DNA of 36,146 bases from Gammaproteobacteria bacterium. GTDB lineage: Bacteria; Pseudomonadota; Gammaproteobacteria; Methylococcales; UBA2780. The notes below the pieces were generated by a model. The model was not told the DNA's origin. It saw only the letters and a list, made by a program, of their open reading frames with translations, and did no database searches. Every line of letters begins with the position of its first letter. Within the stretch, counting starts at the first letter, position 1. Positions 28,679-36,146 of the stretch are shown one piece after another. The stretch is from NCBI GenBank assembly GCA_003646305.1, contig QNFJ01000003.1:1-36146 (forward strand), read 5' to 3'. The position numbers were made by a program, and so were the translations under genes.

Positions 28679-29455
28679 ATGATTAATAACTCATGGCTGA
28701 GTTTGCGGCCACTGATTCTTCTTCTCTCCGTTTTCGTGATATCACCTGCATGGTCTGATCATTTGGGTGATGCGGTTAAAGAGACGATTAAAAGCAATAA
28801 GTTGGCCGCAAAATCGCAGACAAAGGTAGATGGATTAAGCGATGAGACAAGACAGATGCTTGAGGAATACAGGCTGCTGTTGAAGGAAACGGAAACGCTG
28901 CATATTTATAATCAGCAGCTCAAGAACCTTCTGGTATCTCAGCATCGTGAAGAAGAATCTTTGCGGAGACAATTGCAGGAAATCGAGGTGACACGGCGTG
29001 AAATTGTTCCACTTATGCTGAACATGCTCGATAGCCTTAAAGTATTCATCTCCCTGGATGTTCCTTTCCTGACGAAAGAGCGTCATCAGCGGCTTGCACG
29101 ATTGCAGGAGATGATGGGGCGAGCTGACGTTACGCAGTCCGAAAAGTTTCGAAGGATACTCGAGGCCTACCAGATTGAAAATGAATATGGCCGAACCATT
29201 GAGGCCTATCGTGCGGACCTTGATTTGAATGGAATGCGTTATACGGTTGATTTTTTAAGACTGGGACGATTAAGCCTTTACTACCAGACACTCGATGGCA
29301 AGAAGACAGGCGTTTGGAGCCAGAAAGAAAAGTCATGGCAATCCCTTTCCGATAGCTATAAGCGAACGGTTTCAAATGGCTTGCAGATTGCGCGCAAACA
29401 GGTTGCGCCTGATTTACTGAAATTACCCATTCCAGTGCCGGAGGCAAAACAATGA
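28679..29455 (+). CDS. DUF3450 domain-containing periplasmic coiled-coil protein
   Basis: Signal peptide (LILLLSVFVISPAWS), coiled coil, REIVPLMLNMLDSLKVFISLDVPFLTKERHQRLARLQEMM; first gene of TonB module. Confidence 0.88.
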   Translation: MINNSWLSLRPLILLLSVFVISPAWSDHLGDAVKETIKSNKLAAKSQTKVDGLSDETRQMLEEYRLLLKETETLHIYNQQLKNLLVSQHREEESLRRQLQEIEVTRREIVPLMLNMLDSLKVFISLDVPFLTKERHQRLARLQEMMGRADVTQSEKFRRILEAYQIENEYGRTIEAYRADLDLNGMRYTVDFLRLGRLSLYYQTLDGKKTGVWSQKEKSWQSLSDSYKRTVSNGLQIARKQVAPDLLKLPIPVPEAKQ

Positions 29456-30798
29456 AAATAGTGATGCGCTCAGCACTTTTATTGCTTTTGAGTTGGGTGA
29501 CAGTGAGCCTCGCTGAGGCTCCCACCAGTTTGGATCAGTTGCTGCAACAGGTTCGAAAAATGCACAGCCGAGAAGCCACAGCAAACAGAGTGCGGGAGCG
29601 CCAGTTTTTGCAGGAAAGGAATGCGCAAAAGAAGCTTTTAGCTAAAGCACGAAAGGAAAAAAATGCTGCAGAGACGTTGAGTATTGACCTTAAACGCCGT
29701 TTTGATGGAAAAGAAAAAGCACTGCTTGAACTGGAGGACGAGTTACGGGAAAAGACAGGTGTGCATGGAGAGCTGTTTGGTGTTGCGCGACAGGTTGCGG
29801 GTGACTTAAGTGCAAATCTGCAAACCTCTTTGATTTCGTCGGAGTACCCGGGGCGTCTGGAGGCATTGGATCAGATAGCTAACAGGAAAGATTTGCCAAC
29901 TATCGAACAGCTCGAATCTCTCTGGTTTACGCTTCAACAGGAGATGACGGAATCAGGAAAATCGGTGAAGTTTCAGGCGGAGGTGATGTCGCCAAGCGGT
30001 GAACCTGAAATGAAGCAGGTTGAGAGATTGGGGTTGTTTAATATTTTGGCAGATGGCCGTTATCTTAAATATCTTCCCGAGACAGGGCGTTTGGTCGAGC
30101 TGGAAAGACAGCCCCCTCCTCACTATTTACGCTTGACAAAAAACCTTCAAAATCCAGAAGGGGAGCGAGTTGAAATCGCTATTGATCCAACAAGAGGTGC
30201 TTTGCTCGGTATGTTGGTTCTGGCACCGGATGTGAGTGAGCGAGTTCGACAGGGTGGAATTATTGGTTATGTCATTATTGCGCTAGGTATCATCGGCTTG
30301 ATCCTGGCGATTGTTCGCCTTGTTTACCTCTATCGAGTTAACAGGAAAGTTAACGCTCAACTGGCGGATCTTTCAAATCCACGAGATGACAACCCGTTGG
30401 GGCGAGTTTTGGAGGTTCCGCAGCAGCTAAAGACCTATGATATGGAAACACTTGAGTCGTTGCTTGATGAGGCAATTCTGCGCGAGACTCCTAAGCTGGA
30501 AAGTGGCCAGTCACTCCTCAAGCTATTTGCCGCTGTTGCGCCATTATTAGGTTTATTGGGGACGGTTACCGGCATGATAGCGACATTTCAATCAATTAGT
30601 CTGTTTGGGACGGGTGACCCAAAGCTGATGGCGAGTGGGATTTCTCAAGCACTTGTGACGACCATGCTCGGCTTGATTGCAGCAATTCCGCTGCTCTTTA
30701 TGCATGCGCTGGTTGCGAACCGAAGTAAAACACTGGTGCAAATTCTCGATGAGCAGAGTGCTGGACTGGTTAGCCGAATTATTGAAACCAGGAAATAG
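29452..30798 (+). CDS. MotA/TolQ/ExbB proton channel family protein with N-terminal periplasmic coiled coil (TtpC-like)
   Basis: Signal peptide, coiled coil, then VAPLLGLLGTVTGMIATFQSISLFGTGDPKLMASGISQALVTTMLGLIAAIPLL; ATGA overlap with DUF3450 gene. Confidence 0.9.
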   Translation: MKIVMRSALLLLLSWVTVSLAEAPTSLDQLLQQVRKMHSREATANRVRERQFLQERNAQKKLLAKARKEKNAAETLSIDLKRRFDGKEKALLELEDELREKTGVHGELFGVARQVAGDLSANLQTSLISSEYPGRLEALDQIANRKDLPTIEQLESLWFTLQQEMTESGKSVKFQAEVMSPSGEPEMKQVERLGLFNILADGRYLKYLPETGRLVELERQPPPHYLRLTKNLQNPEGERVEIAIDPTRGALLGMLVLAPDVSERVRQGGIIGYVIIALGIIGLILAIVRLVYLYRVNRKVNAQLADLSNPRDDNPLGRVLEVPQQLKTYDMETLESLLDEAILRETPKLESGQSLLKLFAAVAPLLGLLGTVTGMIATFQSISLFGTGDPKLMASGISQALVTTMLGLIAAIPLLFMHALVANRSKTLVQILDEQSAGLVSRIIETRK

Positions 30799-30806
30799 AT
30801 AGAAAC

Positions 30807-31331
30807 ATGATCGCTCTTCTTGATTTGATTGATTCAATGCGCGCCTTTATGGAGACAGGTGGAGATGTGCTATGGGTTATTTTGCTACTGGCAATTGTAC
30901 TGTGGAGCCTGGTTGTTGAGCGTTTTATCTATCTAAGAAAGGTCTGGCCGGTTCAGAAGGCGGAATGGGTCAGTAGTTGGGCAAACAGACAAGATAAGCA
31001 TTCATGGAAGGCGCGTTGTATTCGTGAGCAGCTGATTTCAGAAGCGAAACAACAGCTGGAAAAAACGGTCCCGATTATCAAAATGCTCATTGGTCTCTGT
31101 CCGCTGCTAGGCCTTTTAGGCACAGTGACGGGGATGATTCACCTGTTTGATGTGATGGCGGTGACAGGGACAGGCAATGCGCGTGCGATGGCTTCGGGCG
31201 TCTCGCAGGCAACCATCCCAACAATGGCCGGAATGGTCATCGCGATTGCAGGGCTTTACTTTAGCAACCGCATAGAGGGACGGACAAAGGATGCAGCTCG
31301 CCACCTTAGTGATTTACTTAAACACGACTGA
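30807..31331 (+). CDS. ExbB-type biopolymer transport protein
   Basis: LCPLLGLLGTVTGMIHLFDVMAVTGTGNARAMASGVSQATIPTMAGMVIAIAGLYF. Confidence 0.92.
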   Translation: MIALLDLIDSMRAFMETGGDVLWVILLLAIVLWSLVVERFIYLRKVWPVQKAEWVSSWANRQDKHSWKARCIREQLISEAKQQLEKTVPIIKMLIGLCPLLGLLGTVTGMIHLFDVMAVTGTGNARAMASGVSQATIPTMAGMVIAIAGLYFSNRIEGRTKDAARHLSDLLKHD

Positions 31332-31346
31332 CATTAGAGGTTAATT

Positions 31347-31760
31347 ATGCGTCGTCGAATAAACCGAAAACAGGGTGCCGAGGAGTCAGAGATTAACCTG
31401 ACTCCCATGCTCGATATTGTTTTTATCATGCTGATTTTTTTCATTGTCACAACCTCTTTTGTAAAGGAATCGGGCATTGATGTTAATCGCCCATCTGCGC
31501 AAACAGCGGAAAGGAAAGAGCGGGCAAACATCATTGTTGCGATTAAAGCGGATGGTGAGGTGTGGATCGATAAACGTGTCGTGGACAGACGTGCCATACG
31601 GGCTAATGTGGCGAGGCTTCATGCTGAAAACCCGCAAGGGTCTGTTGTTATTGCAGCAGACCGAGAAACCAAAACACATGTGCTGGTAGAGGTTATGGAT
31701 CAGATTCGTCTTGCCGGTATTTATAACGCCTCGATTGCGACGGAGACGGCCACTCAATGA
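31347..31760 (+). CDS. ExbD-type biopolymer transport protein
   Basis: EINLTPMLDIVFIMLIFFIVTTSFVKESGIDVNRP... VVIAADRETKTHVLVEVMDQIRLAGI. Confidence 0.95.
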   Translation: MRRRINRKQGAEESEINLTPMLDIVFIMLIFFIVTTSFVKESGIDVNRPSAQTAERKERANIIVAIKADGEVWIDKRVVDRRAIRANVARLHAENPQGSVVIAADRETKTHVLVEVMDQIRLAGIYNASIATETATQ

Positions 31761-32389
31761 TTCAAAGGCTGTTTCCTGCTATTACAGCGGGTGTTGCCAT
31801 TTCATTGGCACTTTTCTGGTTGATGAATTTTATGATCTCAAATGATCAGGCGGTGCTGAAGAAAAGTGAAACACTGCATATGGTCGATTTTATTCGCCTA
31901 AAGCATGAATCCTTGTTTGAGACAAAAGAACGCCACAAACCTAAAAAAAGGGAGCCAGATCAAAAGCCGGCAACCCCGAAAATGTCGGTTGCAAAGAATA
32001 TTGTTCAGGCGGATAGCCCTGATATCGATATGCCGAATCTGGATATACCATTACAGCCGAGCAATTTCTCAGGCTCGTTGGTTGGTGGATTGAAGATGGG
32101 CTCGGGAATTGCCATGGGTGCAGAGCTGATGCCATTGGTCAGGATTCCGCCAAAATACCCAATGAGGGCAGCTATGGATCGGATTGAAGGCTGGGTGAAA
32201 GTTGAATTTACGATTACAGAAACCGGCATGGTTAAGGATGCAATTGTGGCGGAATCAAAACCATCAAGGGTTTTTGATAGGGCGGCACTTCGAGCAATCG
32301 TCAAGTGGAAATTTAGGCCCAAGCTGGTTGATGGCCGCCCAGTTTCTCAGCGGGCCCTGCAGCTACTCGAATTCAAGCTGGTCAAATGA
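31757..32389 (+). CDS. Energy transducer TonB
   Basis: N-terminal TM, Pro/Lys linker, C-terminal PPKYPMRAAMDRIEGWVKVEFTITETGMVKDAIVAESKPSRVFDRAALRAIVKWKFRPKLVDGRPV; ATGA overlap with exbD. Confidence 0.95.
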   Translation: MIQRLFPAITAGVAISLALFWLMNFMISNDQAVLKKSETLHMVDFIRLKHESLFETKERHKPKKREPDQKPATPKMSVAKNIVQADSPDIDMPNLDIPLQPSNFSGSLVGGLKMGSGIAMGAELMPLVRIPPKYPMRAAMDRIEGWVKVEFTITETGMVKDAIVAESKPSRVFDRAALRAIVKWKFRPKLVDGRPVSQRALQLLEFKLVK

Positions 32390-33618
32390 GACAAGTCAGA
32401 AACGGGTATTCTCGGCTCCTGGTTATTCTTTTTATTCTGCTATTTTCTAGCGCGAGTTTCTCGGCGGGTGGCAACAAAACGGTCTCCTCGTGGCTTTACA
32501 AACGGCTGGAGGCGGTGGAGAAGCAACTGGTTCTCAAAGAATACGCAAAAGCGACTTTGTTGTTACAGAAAACCTTAAAAAAGCTACCCAACAAGAATTA
32601 CGAAAGAGCCGTTGTTTTACGCTCTTTGGCATCGGTAAATGCCATGCAGGGGCATTATAAAAGAGCACTTCCGCTGCTAGAGGAAAGTCTGGAAACAGGT
32701 GCGTTACCGAAGGAGCAGGCGTCGCGTGCCCGATTGAATTTGGGGCAACTGTACATGGCCGATGGGCAGTACCAGAAAACTGTGAGCATTATGGAAAAGT
32801 GGTTGCGTGAGACTGAAAAACCGGCGCCTCAGGATCAAATATTACTTGCACAGGCCTATGCTCAGCTTAAACAGTATAAAAAAGCGTTGCCACTAGTCGA
32901 TAAGGCTGTTGCGGCATCGCCCAAACCGGTTGAATCCTGGTATCAGCTACAACTTGCGCTGAATTATGAACTGGGGAGATATCGGCAGTGTGCAGTTGTT
33001 CTTCAGAAGCTGGTTCGTTTTTATCCAGATAAAAAAAGATACTGGAAGGATCTGGTCGGTATTCATCAACAGCTCAAAGACTATAAAAGTGCTTTGGCGG
33101 TGATGGAGTTGGCACATCAGAAAGCACTGCTAATTGAGGATAAAGAGCTTATTCAGCTAGCAAACCTTTACCTCTATCTCGATATGCCACTAAAAGCCTC
33201 GCGACTTCTGGAAAAGGAGCTTGGCTCGGGTAAGGTGGAAAAAACAGAAAAAAATCTGGAGCTACTCGCCAATAGCTTTATTCAGGCGAAAGAATACAAG
33301 CGGGCAGAGCGACCACTGAGAGAGGCGGCAGAGTTATCCAAAAATGGCTTGCTATATATTCGTTTGGCGCGGATTTTAATTGAGCAGGAGCAGTGGAGAA
33401 GTGCTCAACGTAACCTCATGAAAGGGATTAAAAAAGGAAATCTAAAAAATCCTGGTGAGGCTTGGCTATTAATGGGCGTGAGCTGTTACGAGCGGAATAA
33501 GTCGGTCTGTAGCCGAAGGGCATTTAATAAGGCGGCTAACTATAAAAAGCAAAAGAAGTCAGCGCAGCAGTGGTTGCAGTATATCAACGAGGAAGATGCT
33601 TCCAATAATCCCGACTAA
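32386..33618 (+). CDS. TPR-repeat protein associated with TonB system
   Basis: Signal peptide plus repeated TPR-like helices (EYAKATLLLQKTL, HYKRALPLLEESL, QYKKALPLVDKAV, DYKSALAVMELA); ATGA overlap with tonB. Confidence 0.85.
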   Translation: MRQVRNGYSRLLVILFILLFSSASFSAGGNKTVSSWLYKRLEAVEKQLVLKEYAKATLLLQKTLKKLPNKNYERAVVLRSLASVNAMQGHYKRALPLLEESLETGALPKEQASRARLNLGQLYMADGQYQKTVSIMEKWLRETEKPAPQDQILLAQAYAQLKQYKKALPLVDKAVAASPKPVESWYQLQLALNYELGRYRQCAVVLQKLVRFYPDKKRYWKDLVGIHQQLKDYKSALAVMELAHQKALLIEDKELIQLANLYLYLDMPLKASRLLEKELGSGKVEKTEKNLELLANSFIQAKEYKRAERPLREAAELSKNGLLYIRLARILIEQEQWRSAQRNLMKGIKKGNLKNPGEAWLLMGVSCYERNKSVCSRRAFNKAANYKKQKKSAQQWLQYINEEDASNNPD

Positions 33619-33742
33619 TTTGCTGTGAATAGTGGTATTATTTTCTGCAGAATAGCTTTGCGATGGGTTGGCGTGTTATTTTTGACCCGTTAAGGGTGTC
33701 TTTATTTATTATTGTATTTAGTTTCAGAAATAGGAGATTTTA

Positions 33743-34345
33743 ATGAGCGTTTTAGTTGGCAAAAAAGCCCCAGATTTCACCGCCCCCGCGGTCTTAGGCG
33801 ATGGTAGCATCGTTGATTCGTACACCTTGTCTGATGAAATTAAAGGCAAGTATGCGGTTGTTTTCTTTTACCCGCTCGATTTCACTTTTGTCTGCCCATC
33901 CGAGCTGATCGCGTTTGATCACCGTTTAGATGAGTTCAAAAAACGGGGTGTTGAGGTGATTGGTGTCTCAATCGACTCACACCTTACCCATAACGCATGG
34001 CGGAATACGGCGATCAATGATGGTGGTATTGGTCAAATTGGATACACGTTGGTTGCCGACATGACGCACTCAATTTGTAAAGATTACGATGTAGAATCTG
34101 ACGGTGGTATGGCGTATCGCGGCTCCTTCCTCATCGATACAGACGGTGCTGTTCGTCATCAGGTTGTTAACGACCTGCCTTTGGGGCGGAATGTTGACGA
34201 AATGCTACGTATGGTTGATGCGTTACAGTTCCACGAAGAGCACGGAGAGGTTTGCCCGGCTGGTTGGACTCAAGGTGATAGTGGTATGAGTGCAAGCCCG
34301 GAAGGCGTTGCAGCTTACCTAACAGAGAATGCTGATAAACTCTGA
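33743..34345 (+). CDS. Typical 2-Cys peroxiredoxin (AhpC/TSA family)
   Basis: FFYPLDFTFVCPSELIAF peroxidatic Cys; GEVCPAGW resolving Cys; AGGAGA SD. Confidence 0.96.
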   Translation: MSVLVGKKAPDFTAPAVLGDGSIVDSYTLSDEIKGKYAVVFFYPLDFTFVCPSELIAFDHRLDEFKKRGVEVIGVSIDSHLTHNAWRNTAINDGGIGQIGYTLVADMTHSICKDYDVESDGGMAYRGSFLIDTDGAVRHQVVNDLPLGRNVDEMLRMVDALQFHEEHGEVCPAGWTQGDSGMSASPEGVAAYLTENADKL

Positions 34346-34370
34346 TTTATAAGAATCTTCAGTAGTGAGA

Positions 34371-34401
34371 AACGCGGTGCTTTTTAGCGCCGCGTTTTTT
34401 T
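34371..34401 (+). terminator. Intrinsic terminator of peroxiredoxin gene
   Basis: AACGCGGTGC-TTTTTA-GCGCCGCGTT followed by T-run. Confidence 0.85.
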
Positions 34402-34495
34402 ATAAGCCAGCTAAAGTGAGTTTGTGAGGGTGGCTCAATTATAAAAGGCAAGATGCTAGTAACTGCGTTCTATTTTCGAAAGAAAAAGGGTAGAG

Positions 34496-34981
34496 CTATC
34501 TTCGCTCCCACACCGTAAAGTGATAACCAAAATTGGTTTCATCCGAAGCCTCGAAACTCTCCCTTTCAGTCTCTTCCCATTCACCCAAACTGTACTCTGG
34601 AAAAAAAGCATCGCCCTCAATATCCAGCTCTATAAAGGTTAGGTAAAGACTGTCGGCTTTTGAAATAAGCTGCCGGTAGAATGAGTCACCACCAATCACC
34701 ATCACCTCTTCATATGTTCTTGTCGCCTCTAGCGCTTCATCTATTGAATGATAGATGGTGCAACCTTCGGCACTAAAACTTTTGTCGCGTGTCAGAACAA
34801 TATTTTCCCTGCCGGGTAGCGGCCTACCGATCGATTCGTAGGTTTTACGTCCCATCAGGATCGGCTTACCCATAGTGATCTTTTTAAAATGTTGCAGATC
34901 AGCAGATAGCTGCCAGGGAAGTCGATTTTCGATTCCGATAACGCGGTTATTAGCCATCGCGGCGATTAGTGAAAGTCTCAT
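34496..34981 (-). CDS. folA: Dihydrofolate reductase
   Basis: [58 protein letters not shown]. Confidence 0.97.
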   Translation of the reverse strand: MRLSLIAAMANNRVIGIENRLPWQLSADLQHFKKITMGKPILMGRKTYESIGRPLPGRENIVLTRDKSFSAEGCTIYHSIDEALEATRTYEEVMVIGGDSFYRQLISKADSLYLTFIELDIEGDAFFPEYSLGEWEETERESFEASDETNFGYHFTVWERR

Positions 34982-35149
34982 ATTTTGTTGTTTCTGGGTA
35001 GTCGCATATTCAGGTTTAACTGCGCCACTTTTGCAGGAAGCTGCAAACAGGTACTCACATTGTGCATAATGGCAGAATTAATGTTGTTTATACACAGGGA
35101 AGCCGGCGTTAAATTAGCAACCAATCAAACACCGTTACAAACTATATAT

Positions 35150-36001
35150 ATGAAACAATATCTGGAGCTGTGCCAAAGGATCGTCGATGAAGGTGTCTGG
35201 ATCGACAATAAAAGAACAGGTAAGAGCTGTCTGACAGTGATTAATGCCGACCTCACCTACGATGTCGCTAGCCGAGCATTTCCACTCGTAACAACACGAA
35301 AGAGCTTTTATAAGTCGGCTATCGCGGAAATGATTGGATATATCCGTGGTTATGATAACGCGGCTGACTTTAGAAAACTGGGTACACCTACCTGGAATGC
35401 TAATGCCAATGAAAATGGGGAGTGGCTTGCAAATCCATATCGAAAAGGAAAAGATGATTGTGGTTTTATCTACGGAAAGGTGGGGCGAAACTTCCCAAAG
35501 CCCGATGGGGGTAGCGTTGATTTGCTACGCAAGATAGTCGATGACCTGAGTAATGGCGTAGATGATCGGGGTGAAATCTATACTTTTTATCACCCGGGAG
35601 CCTTCCATATGGGCTGTCTACGTCCTTGCATGTACAGCCATCATTTTTCTTTGCTAGGCAATACTCTTTATTTAAACAGCACCCAAAGAAGCTGCGATGT
35701 TCCGCTAGGCCTAAATTTTAATATGGTGCAGGTCTATTTTTTCCTCGCAATCATGGCGCAAATTACCGGGAATAAGGCTGGACAGGCTTATCATAAGATC
35801 GTCAATGCACACATCTATGAGGACCAACTGGAGCTGATGCGAGATGTGCAATTAAAGCGGAAGCCTCTCCCCGCACCAAAACTGCTCATCAACCCAGATA
35901 TTAAATCCCTGCAAGATCTTGAAACTTGGGTGACGCTTGATGATTTTGAGGTGGAAGGTTACGAGCACCACGAGCCGGTAAAATATCCTTTTTCGGTGTA
36001 G
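35150..36001 (+). CDS. thyA: Thymidylate synthase
   Basis: [39 protein letters not shown]..., [56 protein letters not shown]; start set at ATG 35150 rather than ORF start 34985. Confidence 0.95.
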   Translation: MKQYLELCQRIVDEGVWIDNKRTGKSCLTVINADLTYDVASRAFPLVTTRKSFYKSAIAEMIGYIRGYDNAADFRKLGTPTWNANANENGEWLANPYRKGKDDCGFIYGKVGRNFPKPDGGSVDLLRKIVDDLSNGVDDRGEIYTFYHPGAFHMGCLRPCMYSHHFSLLGNTLYLNSTQRSCDVPLGLNFNMVQVYFFLAIMAQITGNKAGQAYHKIVNAHIYEDQLELMRDVQLKRKPLPAPKLLINPDIKSLQDLETWVTLDDFEVEGYEHHEPVKYPFSV

Positions 36002-36146
36002 TGAGTGGGTACTGCTTTAGCTCACCACTGAGAACACGAGGGCCACAGAGGAACGTCGGTTTAATCTCTAAAAGAGCTCTATTGGCTCGGTGCTGATAAT
36101 GATCCAATCAAGGGCGTGCTGATGTGGAGAGGTCAATGTTTTTACA

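Noticed and set aside
31386-31757. 123 aa minus-strand ORF inside exbD
   Set aside because: Complement of exbD; no homology-like motifs, low plausibility.
34985-35149. 55-residue N-terminal extension of thyA ORF
   Set aside because: [15 protein letters not shown] at 35150 matches the known start of this ThyA subgroup; upstream part is the divergent promoter region.
35150-36001. ThyA with LRPCMYSHH catalytic segment instead of LPPCH
   Set aside because: Looks unusual beside E. coli ThyA, but from memory a known ThyA subgroup (Vibrio-like, about 283 aa) has the same segment.
1-36146. CRISPR array, phage, integrase, transposase, toxin-antitoxin or BGC
   Set aside because: No regular spaced repeats, no integrase/transposase/phage motifs, and no toxin-antitoxin or NRPS/PKS/RiPP-like genes recognised among the ORFs.

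Overview
The window looks like a gammaproteobacterial chromosomal segment, mostly housekeeping operons with no phage, IS, tRNA, rRNA or CRISPR that I can support. Order: dsbA (partial) / ccsB / resB / cytochrome c4 and two small monoheme c cytochromes (minus strand); engB; metK-ahcY-metF-ycgL-like; a bioA remnant; rsmE-gshB-tonB-yqgE-ruvX; pyrR-pyrB-pyrC'(pseudo-DHOase)-pyrK-like; pilU/pilT (minus); yggS-proC-yggT-yggU; a large dynamin-like GTPase; trmB/thiG/thiS/hemN/aroG-type DAHP synthase (minus); a six-gene DUF3450/TtpC/ExbB/ExbD/TonB/TPR transport module; 2-Cys peroxiredoxin; folA (minus) and thyA (plus). The points most worth follow-up are: (1) a metK leader with a promoter, a compact SAH-riboswitch-like stem, a GAAA-capped antiterminator-like hairpin and a mutually exclusive intrinsic terminator; (2) a 45-codon bioA remnant upstream of rsmE; (3) a bacterial dynamin-like protein in the yggS-proC-yggT-yggU neighbourhood; (4) a dihydroorotase homologue lacking metal-ligand residues followed by an orphan PyrK-like subunit; (5) a ycgL-like gene overlapping metF. 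I see no clear evidence for a completely new multi-gene system. All calls come from reading sequence and motifs by eye; no searches were run.
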